A DNA stretch of 64,000 nucleotides from positions 1,860,001 to 1,924,000 of the forward strand of contig NZ_CP090371.1 of the NCBI RefSeq assembly GCF_021431925.1, given 5' to 3'. How positions within the stretch are numbered: the stretch's first letter is position 1; every line of letters starts with the position of its first letter. The DNA comes from Halobaculum sp. CBA1158. GTDB taxonomy: Archaea; Halobacteriota; Halobacteria; Halobacteriales; Haloferacaceae. Below the pieces are notes generated by a model. The model had not been told where the DNA came from. It ran no database searches and saw nothing but the letters and a program-made list of their open reading frames with translations. A program made the translations under genes and the position numbers. Shown one piece after another: positions 41,047-49,339 of this stretch.

Positions 41047-41637
41047 TTACCGCGAGCTATTATTTGGCGAATCTTGCGAGTCTAACAGGAGACCGAGGTA
41101 GGAGGTACGGATCTGATCTGTGGGGTCGAGTCCCAGGTCGACGAGCGTCGCCGTCGCGCCCTCCCGTGCGGACTCGATGTCGTCGGCCGTCGCCTCGGTC
41201 TCGACCTCGACGAACTCGCCCAAGCCCGACACGTCGTCGAGCGTGACGGTGTAGCCGTCGAGTCGGTGGAACTCGCGGTCCTTCTCGACGGTCGCGGCCG
41301 GTTCGAAGCCGAGTCCCGCGAAGATTCCCGCGGTGGCGTCCGCATCGTCGACGGCGGTCTCGCGTTCCTCGCGGGTCTTCGATTCGGCCTCGACGAGCGG
41401 TCCCTTGTAGGTGAGTTTCGTCTCGGTTCTCGTCTCCTCGGGCCCGAGGTCGTCCGCCTCGACGACCGTCTCGCTGCGGACCCGAAGCGCCTCGTCGGTC
41501 TCCGCGAAGTCACGGTGAGGCGCGTCGTAGTAGGTGTCGACCTGTCGGACGGTCGCGACCCGCTCGGCCCCCGCGGCGTCGAGTCGGTCGCGGACCGCGT
41601 CGTGGTCCGCCCGAGTCTTCAGTTCGACCTCGAACAC
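41047..41637 (-). CDS. CYTH-domain protein (CyaB/thiamine-triphosphatase-like)
   Basis: A 196-residue CYTH-fold protein. The N-terminal EVELK (residues 3-7) is the ExExK phosphate/metal-binding motif; further strand motifs are RQVDTYYDAPHRDF, EALRVRSETV, TKLTYKGPLVEAESKTREERE and YTVTLDDVSGLGEFVEVETEA. The family includes class IV adenylate cyclases and triphosphatases; in archaea the activity is generally unknown, tripolyphosphate hydrolysis being as likely as cyclisation. It is downstream of no obvious partner; MAT lies further on the same strand. Confidence 0.9.
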   Translation of the reverse strand: MFEVELKTRADHDAVRDRLDAAGAERVATVRQVDTYYDAPHRDFAETDEALRVRSETVVEADDLGPEETRTETKLTYKGPLVEAESKTREERETAVDDADATAGIFAGLGFEPAATVEKDREFHRLDGYTVTLDDVSGLGEFVEVETEATADDIESAREGATATLVDLGLDPTDQIRTSYLGLLLDSQDSPNNSSR

Positions 41638-41809
41638 GTGGCGAACGTCGATCGGCCGGGTGAAAAGCGTGCCGCGAACCGACGGAAGTCGCCGGATCGG
41701 ATGATCCCGTCGATTCGAGTCGATCCCGACGCTTGCGGGCGATCATCGCGAGGTATCGACGCCCGACCGAAACGTGACTGTTAAGAAGCGCACGAGCGAC
41801 GGTGCGCAC

Positions 41810-42826
41810 ATGAGCGAAGAAGAGCAGGCGGAGGCGGCCGAGGCCGCCGACGCCGGCGATGAGGCGAGCGAGGAGGTCGACGACGAGGAGTCGACCGACG
41901 ATGGAATCCAGAACGGCGACTTCGTCCGACTGGAGTACACCGTCCGCACCGTTCCCGGCGAGGACGAGGATGAGGGCCGCGTCGTCGACACGACCTCCCA
42001 GGAGGTCGCCGAGGAGGCCGGCATCGACGACGACGAGTACGACTTCTCCCCGCGAACGATCGTCGTCGGCGAGGGCCACGTGTTCGCCTCCGTCGACGAC
42101 GACCTGATCGGTCGCGAGGTCGGCGACAGCAACGTCGTCGCCGTGCCCGCCGACGAGGCGTTCGGCGAGTTCGACCCCGACGACGTGCGCACCGTCAGCG
42201 CCGAGAAGATCCCGGAGGACGACCGCTACCCCGGCGCGCAGGTCACCATCGACGGCGATCAGGGCTACGTCGAGACGGTCATCGGCGGGCGCTCGCGCGT
42301 CGACTTCAACCACCCGCTGGCCGGCGACGACCTCGAGTACGACTACGAGATCCTCGACCTCGTCGACGACGACGAGGAGAAGGCGGCCGCCATGATCGGG
42401 ATGTACCTCCAGGAGACGCCCGACGTTCGCATCGAGGAGGAGACCGTCGAGGAGGAAGTCCCCGTCGAGGTCCACGAGGACGAGGAGACCGGCGAGGTCG
42501 ACAAGGAGATGGAACTGCAGGAGGTGACCAAGCGCTCGCTGTACATCGAGGCGACGCCGATGATGCAGATGAACCAGCAGTGGATGTTCTCCAAGCAGCA
42601 GATCGCTCAGGACATCATGGGCCGTCTCGGCCTCGACCGCGTCGTCATCGAGGAGGTCATCGACGGCTCCGGCGGCGGCATGATGGGCGGTATGGGCGGC
42701 ATGATGGGCGGCATGGGCGGTATGGGCGGCGGCGACGTGGAGGAGGCGCTCGACGACGTCGACATGGACGACGTAGACGTCGACGCCGACGAACTCGTCG
42801 AGGAGCTCGAGGACGCCGAAGAGTAA
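41810..42826 (+). CDS. FKBP-type peptidyl-prolyl isomerase, SlyD-like, with GGM-rich tail
   Basis: A 338-residue FKBP of the archaeal long/SlyD-like type. An acidic head (MSEEEQAEAAEAADAGDEASEEV) precedes the FKBP domain (IQNGDFVRLEYTVRTV; GEGHVFASVDDDLIGREVGDSNVVAVPADEAFGEFDPDDV), with the IF (insert-in-flap) chaperone domain including RVDFNHPLAGDDLEYDYEILDL. A C-terminal domain (SLYIEATPMMQMNQQWMFSKQQIAQDIMGRLGLDRVVIEEVIDG) leads to a Gly/Met-rich run (GGGMMGGMGGMMGGMGGMGG) and an acidic helix. The ATG at 41810 follows TTAAGA by about 27 bp. Likely a folding helper; the methionine-rich run could bind clients or soft metals. Confidence 0.92.
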   Translation: MSEEEQAEAAEAADAGDEASEEVDDEESTDDGIQNGDFVRLEYTVRTVPGEDEDEGRVVDTTSQEVAEEAGIDDDEYDFSPRTIVVGEGHVFASVDDDLIGREVGDSNVVAVPADEAFGEFDPDDVRTVSAEKIPEDDRYPGAQVTIDGDQGYVETVIGGRSRVDFNHPLAGDDLEYDYEILDLVDDDEEKAAAMIGMYLQETPDVRIEEETVEEEVPVEVHEDEETGEVDKEMELQEVTKRSLYIEATPMMQMNQQWMFSKQQIAQDIMGRLGLDRVVIEEVIDGSGGGMMGGMGGMMGGMGGMGGGDVEEALDDVDMDDVDVDADELVEELEDAEE

Positions 42827-42904
42827 CGGACTCGCGCAACTCCCGTTCGCACCGGTCGTCCCGAACCGACACCAATTACTCCGACGGATTCGTCCCCACC
42901 ACCG

Positions 42905-43165
42905 ATGGATCTGGCCGACGTTCGCGAGGATCTGATCGTCGCCGGGACGGCCGCCCTCGGGGCGGTCGTCCTGGCCGTCGGGGTCGACCTGCTCGCCGGG
43001 ATTCCCGTGTCGACGCCGGCGCGACTCGCGCCGCTTGTCGTCTATTTCGCGTACCTCTTCACGCGCAAGGGCGGCCCCTACGCCGCCGTCGACACCCCGC
43101 GAAACTGGACCGTGCTCGTCGTGCTCGTCACCGTCGGTGCGGCCGCGTACGCCGTGTTCGTGTGA
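42905..43165 (+). CDS. Small two-to-three-helix membrane protein
   Basis: An 86-residue protein: short acidic start (MDLADVREDLI), then hydrophobic helices VAGTAALGAVVLAVGVDLLAGI, LAPLVVYFAYLF and WTVLVVLVTVGAAAYAVFV, separated by a loop FTRKGGPYAAVDTPRN. I recognise the pattern as a conserved haloarchaeal membrane protein but no function. It lies 78 bp after the FKBP gene on the same strand. Confidence 0.7.
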   Translation: MDLADVREDLIVAGTAALGAVVLAVGVDLLAGIPVSTPARLAPLVVYFAYLFTRKGGPYAAVDTPRNWTVLVVLVTVGAAAYAVFV

Positions 43166-43231
43166 GGGCCGTCGAATACGAGCGGGTTCGCCGGTCGCGA
43201 CCCTTAACAGCATCCGGGCACTACGCCGGGT

Positions 43232-43630
43232 ATGAGCATCGAGACCGACGCCACGGAGGCCGCGACGGACGATCAGGTCGAGGCGCTGGCGTCCCGTCTC
43301 GGCGACGCGATCGCCGACATCCCGGAGTACCGTCGGTTCGAGGAGGCGCAAGCCGCCGTCCAAGCCGACGATGAGGCCCAGGAGCGCATCTCGGAGTTCG
43401 AGCGACTCCGACAGGAGTTCGCGATGGCCCGACAGGCCGGCCGCGCGGACCAGGAGACGATGCGGAAGGTCCAGGAGGCCCAGCGCGACCTGCACTCGCT
43501 GCCGGTCATGGAGGAGTACGTCGACGCACAGGACGAGCTTCAGGACCGACTCGAAACCCTCAACGAGGCCGTCTCCGCGCCGCTCGAGGTCGACTTCGGC
43601 GGCGAGGCCGGCGGCTGCTGTCAGGACTGA
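43232..43630 (+). CDS. YlbF/YmcA-family protein
   Basis: A 132-residue helical protein of the YlbF (DUF964, Com_YlbF) family: ALASRLGDAIADIPEYRRFEEAQAAVQADDEAQERISEFERLRQEFAMARQAG, then EVQRDL-type VQEAQRDLHSLPVMEEYVDAQDELQDRLETLNEAVS and a C terminus with adjacent cysteines (GGEAGGCCQD). In Bacillus, YlbF forms an Fe-S-containing complex with YmcA and YaaT that tunes RNase Y; no such partners are visible here and the archaeal role is unknown. The C-terminal Cys pair is compatible with metal or Fe-S binding. Confidence 0.85.
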   Translation: MSIETDATEAATDDQVEALASRLGDAIADIPEYRRFEEAQAAVQADDEAQERISEFERLRQEFAMARQAGRADQETMRKVQEAQRDLHSLPVMEEYVDAQDELQDRLETLNEAVSAPLEVDFGGEAGGCCQD

Positions 43631-43721
43631 TCGACGAGCGACGGCGTCGCCGACGCGGTCCCGCGACCGTTACCGTTGAACTCGACCCGAAGTTGAAACC
43701 CGATAGCGACGCAGCCGCCCC

Positions 43722-44453
43722 ATGCTCGCGGTCACCGGCGGCAAGGGCGGAACGGGGAAGACGACGACCACGCTGGGTGTAGCCGCCGCGCTGGCCCGGC
43801 GCGGGGTCGAGACGGTAGCGGTCGACGCCGACTGGGACCTCCCGGATCTGGGCGCGCTCGCCGGCGTTCCGAGGCGGTCCGAGTCGATCGTGTCAATCGA
43901 GTCGATCGGACCCGTCGACGCGGACGACCCGACGGACGCCGTCGAGCCGGTCGTCGACCCCGGCGTCGAGTCCCGTTCGTTCCCGGGGGTTCGCGTGGTT
44001 CCGGCCCCGACGGATCCGGCCGACCGCGACCCCGGGCGGTCCCTTCGCGCGGTCCGGTCGTCGCTGGCGACCGGGATCGCCGGCCTCCTCGACTGTCCCG
44101 CCGGCGCTGGCCCGGACGCGGTCGCGCCGCTGCGGGTCGCCGACGCCGCCCTGCTCGTGACCGAGCCGTGTGCCGCGTCCCTGCGGGACGCCGCCAAGGC
44201 GGGCGAGATGGCACGGGCGCTCGACGCCCCCGTGGTCGGCGCGGTCCTCACGCGCGCCCGGTTCGTCCCCCCGGGAGTCGCCGACCTGCTGGGCTGCTCG
44301 GTGCTCGCGTGCGTCCCCCGAGCCGACTCGCCCGTGCTGTCCGCGGAGCCCGTGCGCGCCAGCTACGACGACGCCGCGGCCGCGCTCGCGGAGACGCCGG
44401 CGGCGAACGTGCCGCTCGAGCGTGAGAAACCGTTAAATCCCGGAGGGTCGTGA
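43722..44453 (+). CDS. MinD/ParA-like P-loop ATPase
   Basis: A 243-residue SIMIBI ATPase. The deviant Walker A KGGTGKTT is at residues 8-15, followed by VAAALARRGVETVAVDADWDLPDLGALAGV (Walker A'/switch region with the DAD motif). GLLDCPAGAGPDAVAPLRVADAALLVTEPCAASLRDAAKAGEMARAL corresponds to Walker B/switch II and the following helix. It is shorter than typical MinD and lacks an obvious C-terminal amphipathic membrane helix. The 3' neighbour, nine bases downstream, is a RecA-fold protein without a P-loop. Function may be spatial positioning of a membrane or polar complex; cell division is only one option. Confidence 0.88.
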   Translation: MLAVTGGKGGTGKTTTTLGVAAALARRGVETVAVDADWDLPDLGALAGVPRRSESIVSIESIGPVDADDPTDAVEPVVDPGVESRSFPGVRVVPAPTDPADRDPGRSLRAVRSSLATGIAGLLDCPAGAGPDAVAPLRVADAALLVTEPCAASLRDAAKAGEMARALDAPVVGAVLTRARFVPPGVADLLGCSVLACVPRADSPVLSAEPVRASYDDAAAALAETPAANVPLEREKPLNPGGS

Positions 44454-44462
44454 CGTATTGAC

Positions 44463-45089
44463 ATGGCTGAGCGGCTCCCGACCGGCATCGAGGTGCTCGA
44501 TCGCCGGCTCGACGGCGGGATCCCCGCGGGCAGCATCGTGCTGTTCTCGGCGGATCCGGCGAGCCAGTCGGAGCTGCTGTTGTACGAGCTCACGGCCGCG
44601 CGCGCCACGCTGTACCTCACGACGCTGCGCTCGGATCAGGCGGTGAGCGACGCGCTCGACCGGACGCGCTCGCGGGTCGGCGACCCGACCGTCCGCGACG
44701 TCGGCGGCGACGCCCCGCTCGACGCCGCGAACCGGCTCGTCGGCGCGCTCCCCGAGGGTGCGAACCTCGTGATCGACGCGCTCGATCCGCTGGAGCGGAG
44801 CGAGCGAGCGCGCTACCGGCGGTTCCTCTCGGAACTCCAGACGGCGATGGTCAACACCGGCAGCGTCGCGTTCCTCCACGCGATGAAGGGCGGCGACGAG
44901 CCGGCCAACCGCGCGGTCACCGAGCACGTCGCGGACGTGGTGTGGGACCTCGACACCCAGATCCGCGGCAGCGACGTGGTCAACCGCCTCGCTATCCCGA
45001 AGTTCCGCGGCGGCCGCGCGCTCGATGAGACGGTGAAGCTGAAACTGGAGGAGCGCGTCGCCATCGACACCTCCCGCGACATCGCGTAG
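44463..45089 (+). CDS. RecA/KaiC/RAD55-fold protein with degenerate Walker A
   Basis: A 208-residue RecA-superfamily protein: LPTGIEVLDRRLDGGIPAGSIVLFSADPASQSELLLYELTAARATLYLTTLRSD. The family opening (TGIxxLDxxLxGGIPxGS) is intact, but where GxxxxGK(S/T) should follow there is SADPASQSE, with no lysine at the phosphate position. Walker B survives (EGANLVIDALDPLERSE), as do later family segments (AVTEHVADVVWDLDTQIRGSDVVNRLAIPKFRGG). It therefore probably cannot hydrolyse ATP by itself and may serve as a scaffold or regulator for the MinD-like ATPase encoded nine bases upstream. Confidence 0.82.
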   Translation: MAERLPTGIEVLDRRLDGGIPAGSIVLFSADPASQSELLLYELTAARATLYLTTLRSDQAVSDALDRTRSRVGDPTVRDVGGDAPLDAANRLVGALPEGANLVIDALDPLERSERARYRRFLSELQTAMVNTGSVAFLHAMKGGDEPANRAVTEHVADVVWDLDTQIRGSDVVNRLAIPKFRGGRALDETVKLKLEERVAIDTSRDIA

Positions 45090-45161
45090 CCGGCGGCGAC
45101 GCCGCGGTCGTCGGCCGGCGCGTTCCGCCCCGCTTTTGGTCCCCGCGGCCGCCGCTCGCGT

Positions 45162-46181
45162 ATGGTGTCGCTACTGCCTGCAGTCGGGCTGGCCGTCGTC
45201 GGAACAGCGATCGTGTGGGTCGCCGGCGGCAGGCTCGAGGCGGCGAGCGAACGCCTCGGCGCACACTACGGCCTGCCGGCGGTCGTTCAGGGGGCCGTCA
45301 TCGCCGCGATCGGCTCGTCGTTCCCGGAGCTGACCAGCGTCGTGGTGTCGGTGCTGCTCCACGGCGACTTCGATCTCGGCGTGGGCGCGATCGTCGGCTC
45401 GGCGGTGTTCAACGTCCTCGTCATCCCCGGGTGGAGCGCGCTCCGGGGCCGCGGGCTGGAGGCCGATCGCGACGTGGTGTACAAGGAGACGCAGTTCTAC
45501 ATGCTCGCGGTCGCGGTCCTCCTGCTCACCTTCTCGCTGGGCGTGATCTACGCGCCGCAGCCGACCGGCGAGGGCCTCACCGCGACGCTCACGCGTCCGC
45601 TGGCGCTGATCCCCCTCGCGCTGTACGGCGTCTACCTGTTCATTCAGTCGCAGGACGTCTCCGACCACGACGCCCCCGGCGTGGACGACGTGAACCCGGT
45701 GCGCCAGTGGGCGCTGCTCGCGGGGTCGCTCGTCGCCATCCTCGTCGGCGTCGAGGCGCTCGTGCAGGCGGCGCTCGCGTTCGAGACGGCGCTTGGCGTT
45801 CCCTCCGCCGTCTGGGGGCTCACCGTCGTCGCCGCAGGGACGAGCCTCCCCGACACCGTCGTCTCTGTGCGCGCCGCGGAGGCCGGCCGCGGCCCCACCA
45901 GCCTCGCGAACGTCCTCGGAAGCAACACGTTCGACCTGCTGGTCGCCATCCCCGTCGGCGTCCTGCTCGTGCCCGGCGGCACGGTCGACCTGAACTTCGG
46001 GACGGCCGTCCCGATGATGGGCTTTCTCACCGTCGCGACGCTCGGCTTCCTCGTGGTGACGCGCACGGACCTCGAACTGAACCGACCCGAGGCGGTCGGC
46101 CTCCTGAGCCTGTACGGCGTGTTCCTCGTCTGGATGGTGCTCGAGTCGCTCGGCGTCACCGCGCTGGTGCCCGGCATCTGA
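45162..46181 (+). CDS. Sodium/calcium exchanger family (CaCA) membrane protein
   Basis: A 339-residue antiporter of the CaCA superfamily with about ten helices in two inverted halves. Alpha-1 repeat: GAVIAAIGSSFPELTSVVVSVLLHGDFDLGVGAIVGSAVFNVLVIPG; alpha-2 repeat: WGLTVVAAGTSLPDTVVSVRAAEAGRGPTSLANVLGSNTFDLLVAIP. The GSSFPE and GTSLPD motifs are cation-binding; Asp in place of Glu in the second half is seen in some subfamilies and may alter ion preference. Convergent with the PhzF gene with only six bases between stops. Confidence 0.92.
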   Translation: MVSLLPAVGLAVVGTAIVWVAGGRLEAASERLGAHYGLPAVVQGAVIAAIGSSFPELTSVVVSVLLHGDFDLGVGAIVGSAVFNVLVIPGWSALRGRGLEADRDVVYKETQFYMLAVAVLLLTFSLGVIYAPQPTGEGLTATLTRPLALIPLALYGVYLFIQSQDVSDHDAPGVDDVNPVRQWALLAGSLVAILVGVEALVQAALAFETALGVPSAVWGLTVVAAGTSLPDTVVSVRAAEAGRGPTSLANVLGSNTFDLLVAIPVGVLLVPGGTVDLNFGTAVPMMGFLTVATLGFLVVTRTDLELNRPEAVGLLSLYGVFLVWMVLESLGVTALVPGI

Positions 46182-46187
46182 GCCGAG

Positions 46188-47213
46188 CTACAGCACCCGC
46201 CCCTCCGCGACCGGCACGACCGCCCCGCCGACCTCGACGACCGGGTCGCCGGCGGCGTCTCGCTCGGCGCGCAGTCGAAGCCTCGACGGGCGACCCATCT
46301 CGTAGCCCTGCTCGACCGTCGCCGACACCGGGCCGTCGCCGAGGAACCGGTGTTCGAGCAGCCACCCCGCGAGACAGCCCGCCGCCGATCCCGTCGCGGG
46401 GTCCTCCGGGACGCCGGCGTAGTCGGCGAACACCCGGGCGTGGAGGTCGCCGCCGTCGACGCCGCCGCGTGCGACGACGAGCACGTTGTGTTCGCCGAAC
46501 GCGTCGATGAACTCGGCGTACTCCGGTTCGGTCGTCGCGGCCCGCCCGACGGCGTCGACGGACGCGAGCGGCACCACCAGCGTCGGGAGCCCGGTCGACA
46601 CCGCCTGCACGGGCACCGACTCGTCGACGTCGGCGGTATCGAGGCCGAGCACGGGCGCGATCACGTCGGCGGGCACCGTCTCGCCGAACTCCGGCGGGAC
46701 CTGGCGCATCCAGTACTCCTCGTGGCCGGATTGCCCGTCGTCTGGCGTCTCGTCGTTGCCGTCGGTCCCGTCGCCGACCTCGTCGCCGTCGACCCCGTCG
46801 CCGTCAGCGGTCCGTTCCTCCACCCACACGTCGATCGGGCCGACCCCGAGGTTCAGAGTGAGGCGATCGGATTCGTCGTCGCCGATCAGCTCGCGCTGGA
46901 CGGCCGCGGTGCCGAGCGTCGGATGACCCGCGAACGGGATCTCCTCGGCCGGGTCGAAGATCCGCACGGCGCGGCCGTCGTCGGTCTCGTCGCCGACGAA
47001 CGTGCACTCGGAGAAGTTGGTCTCGCGGGTGAGCGCGAGCGCCTCCTCGGCGTCGACGTCAGCGGCGTCGTGGAAGACGGCGAGCTGGTTTCCGGTGAAT
47101 CGCTCGCCGTCGCGGGCGAACACGTCGACGACGTGGTACCGAAGTCCCCGGATCGACGGGGAGCCGCCGTCGGCGACGCGAGGTCGACGGTCGCGGGTCG
47201 GACGATCGTCCAT
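46188..47213 (-). CDS. PhzF-family isomerase/epimerase-like protein
   Basis: A 341-residue protein of the PhzF family (diaminopimelate-epimerase fold). Seen: YHVVDVFARDGERFTGNQLAVFHDA, TRETNFSECTFVGDE with the family catalytic Glu, IFDPAEEIPFAGHPTLGTAAV, and the C-terminal FADYAGVPEDPATGSAAGCLAGWLL. A very acidic insertion (GDGVDGDEVGDGTDGNDE and on) lies between the halves. Start at 47213 (MDDRPTRDRR) chosen; an in-frame codon nine residues upstream is less likely. Physiological substrate unknown. Divergent from the diphthamide gene. Confidence 0.9.
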   Translation of the reverse strand: MDDRPTRDRRPRVADGGSPSIRGLRYHVVDVFARDGERFTGNQLAVFHDAADVDAEEALALTRETNFSECTFVGDETDDGRAVRIFDPAEEIPFAGHPTLGTAAVQRELIGDDESDRLTLNLGVGPIDVWVEERTADGDGVDGDEVGDGTDGNDETPDDGQSGHEEYWMRQVPPEFGETVPADVIAPVLGLDTADVDESVPVQAVSTGLPTLVVPLASVDAVGRAATTEPEYAEFIDAFGEHNVLVVARGGVDGGDLHARVFADYAGVPEDPATGSAAGCLAGWLLEHRFLGDGPVSATVEQGYEMGRPSRLRLRAERDAAGDPVVEVGGAVVPVAEGRVL

Positions 47214-47324
47214 GTCTCGGAATCCGCGTGCCGGCGTCAAGGGCGTATCGGCGGCGTGACAGCGACTCTCGCGGGGCCTGCCGGAGCGGGTCTCTTAACC
47301 GCCTCGGGGAGCTACCGGTGCGCA

Positions 47325-48362
47325 ATGAGTCAGCGGAGCGAGGGCGACCTCACCAACACGGGGATGTCGCTCAAACACGACCGCGAGTGGGACTACGAAC
47401 TCGACCGCATCGTCGAAGCGGTCGAGGAGCGCGACGCCGACAAGGTCGGCCTCCAGTTCCCCGAGGGGCTGAAGCGCCGCGCGCCCGCGGTCGCCGACGA
47501 CCTCCGAGAGCTGACCGACGACGTGACGTACCTCATCTCGGGACAGCCGTGTTACGGCGCGTGCGACCTCGACACCTTCCTGATGCGCCGGTGCGACGTG
47601 TTCGTCCACTTCGGTCACTCGCCGATGAAGGAGTCGGACAAGATCATCTACGTCCCCCTGTTCTCCAACGTCGACCCCTTCCCGATCATGGAGGAGTCCC
47701 TCGAGGAGCTCGCCGATCCCGACGACGACCCCGACGTGGGACTGGTGACGACCGCCCAGCACATGAACCTCTTCGGCGACATGGTGGACTGGCTGGAAGA
47801 GCGCGGCTACGAGGTCCACACCCGCCGCGGCGACGACCGCCTCACCCACGAGGGGCAGGTGCTCGGCTGCAACTACGCCAGCGCCGACATCGACGCCGAC
47901 CAGGTCCTCTACGTCGGCGGGGGGAAGTTCCACCCGCTCGGACTCGCGATGGAACACCCCGAAAAGACGGTCGTCATCGGCGACCCCGTCAACAACGTCG
48001 TCACGATCGCCGACACCGAGAAGTTCCTGAAGCAGCGCTACGGCGCGGTTCACCGCGCGATGGACGCCGACACCTTCGGCGTCATCTTCTGTACGAAGAT
48101 CGGGCAGGGACGGTGGGACCAGGCCGAGGAGATCGTCGAGAACAACGACAACGCCCACCTCATCACGATGGACGAGGTGACGCCCGACCGCCTCCGCAAC
48201 TTCGACTTCGACGCGTTCGTCAACACCGGCTGTCCGCGCATCACGACCGACGACGGCCCGCAGTTCCACAAGCCGATGCTCACCCCCGGCGAGTACGAGA
48301 TCGCCGTCGGTAACAAGCCGCTCGAGGACCTGGAGTTCGACACGTTCCACGGGACGTGGTGA
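47325..48362 (+). CDS. dph2: Diphthamide biosynthesis Dph2 (3-amino-3-carboxypropyl transferase)
   Basis: A 345-residue radical-SAM-like [4Fe-4S] enzyme that attaches the 3-amino-3-carboxypropyl group of SAM to a histidine of elongation factor 2, the first step of diphthamide formation. The three cluster cysteines are in SGQPCYGACDLD, LGCNYASAD and NTGCPRITTDD, at the usual spacing across the three repeated domains. Starts at 47325 (MSQRSEGDLT); MSLKHDREW 13 codons downstream is an alternative. TCTTAAC about 30 bp before the ATG may be the TATA box. Archaea use a homodimer, so no Dph1 is expected. Confidence 0.95.
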   Translation: MSQRSEGDLTNTGMSLKHDREWDYELDRIVEAVEERDADKVGLQFPEGLKRRAPAVADDLRELTDDVTYLISGQPCYGACDLDTFLMRRCDVFVHFGHSPMKESDKIIYVPLFSNVDPFPIMEESLEELADPDDDPDVGLVTTAQHMNLFGDMVDWLEERGYEVHTRRGDDRLTHEGQVLGCNYASADIDADQVLYVGGGKFHPLGLAMEHPEKTVVIGDPVNNVVTIADTEKFLKQRYGAVHRAMDADTFGVIFCTKIGQGRWDQAEEIVENNDNAHLITMDEVTPDRLRNFDFDAFVNTGCPRITTDDGPQFHKPMLTPGEYEIAVGNKPLEDLEFDTFHGTW

Positions 48363-48417
48363 GCTGACCCGCACGCGGATCACAAGCTATTCGTCGTCGG
48401 CGCGGGCGTCTCCGACG

Positions 48418-48984
48418 ATGCCCTCCACACGCTCGATCCCCCGAGCCGTCGGCGCGTGCGTCGCGCTCGCGTTCGTCGGCACGGTCACGGCACAGTCCGG
48501 CGTCGGCGACCCGGGATCCGGGAGCGTCGCCGTCGATCTGACGTTCAGCTTCGTCGGCGGCGTCGTCGTGAACCTCGTCCTGGCGGGGATCCTCGTCGCG
48601 GTCGCGCCCGAGTACGCCGGAGATACGATCGCGGAGATCCGCGACGATCCCGGCGATGCCGTCGTCTGGGGGCTCCTCGTGAGCATCGGCGGCCTCGTCG
48701 CCGTCGTCGTGCTCGCGATCACGATCATCGGGATACTGGTCGCGATTCCGCTGGCGCTCGTCCTCGCGGCGGTCAGCGTCGCCGGCACCGCGGTCGCGGT
48801 GGTCCTCGTCGGCGCGCTCCTCACCGACTCCGAGCGTCCGTCGGGAACCGCCGTGCTCGCCGGATCACTCGCGGTGGGGCTGATGGGCGCGATCCCGGTG
48901 ATCGGCGGGCTCGCGACCTGGGTCGTCACCCTCCCCGGCGTCGGCGTCGTCGGTCACGACCTCTATCGGTCCGTCCGCGGGTGA
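48418..48984 (+). CDS. Multi-pass membrane protein with signal-like N terminus
   Basis: A 188-residue membrane protein. A signal-like segment (RAVGACVALAFVGTVTAQSG) precedes a short acidic loop and about four hydrophobic helices: SFVGGVVVNLVLAGILVAVA, VVWGLLVSIGGLVAVVVLAITIIGILVAIPLALVLAAVSVAGTAVAVVLVGALL, and TAVLAGSLAVGLMGAIPVIGGLATWVVTLPGVGVVG. The IGILVAIPL and GxIPVIGG elements resemble the membrane part found in some polymer-forming (bactofilin-linked) bacterial proteins, but no such domain is here. Function unknown. Starts 55 bp after dph2. Confidence 0.75.
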   Translation: MPSTRSIPRAVGACVALAFVGTVTAQSGVGDPGSGSVAVDLTFSFVGGVVVNLVLAGILVAVAPEYAGDTIAEIRDDPGDAVVWGLLVSIGGLVAVVVLAITIIGILVAIPLALVLAAVSVAGTAVAVVLVGALLTDSERPSGTAVLAGSLAVGLMGAIPVIGGLATWVVTLPGVGVVGHDLYRSVRG

Positions 48985-49047
48985 GGGTCCGACCGGGTCG
49001 CCGCCGGGTGTGAACCGGACCTCGTCAGTTCGCTCGTGTGGCCCGCC

Positions 49048-49179
49048 TCAACTCGGTCGCTCGAACGTCTGCGCGTCCACTCTGTCGACGTACTCGGCGA
49101 TGTTGTCGCGCATGGTCGCGAACCACAGCGTTCGATCGACTCTCGCGTCCATGCTCTCCCCGTTCGTGCTCTCGGGCAT
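49048..49179 (-). CDS. Possible 43-residue small protein
   Basis: From the ATG at 49179 the reading is MPESTNGESMDARVDRTLWF, then a helical-looking ATMRDNIAEYVDRVDAQTF and a short basic end. It is acidic with a plausible amphipathic helix, unlike the Arg/Pro-rich shadow frames around it, and lies in a 355-bp gap with no other candidate. There is no homologue I recognise and the TATA-like element upstream is weak. Low confidence. Confidence 0.35.
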   Translation of the reverse strand: MPESTNGESMDARVDRTLWFATMRDNIAEYVDRVDAQTFERPS

Positions 49180-49339
49180 ATGCTTTCGGGACACGATACC
49201 ACGGGTGATAGTTACACGCTCGTTTCCGGCCTCGACGGAGTCGGGCCACGGACCGGGTCGGTCGCCACCGCCGGGAAGTCGGTCGCTACCGCGGGAGCGA
49301 GCCGACAAGGCTTACCCGGTGCTCTCGGAACCGGGCCGT

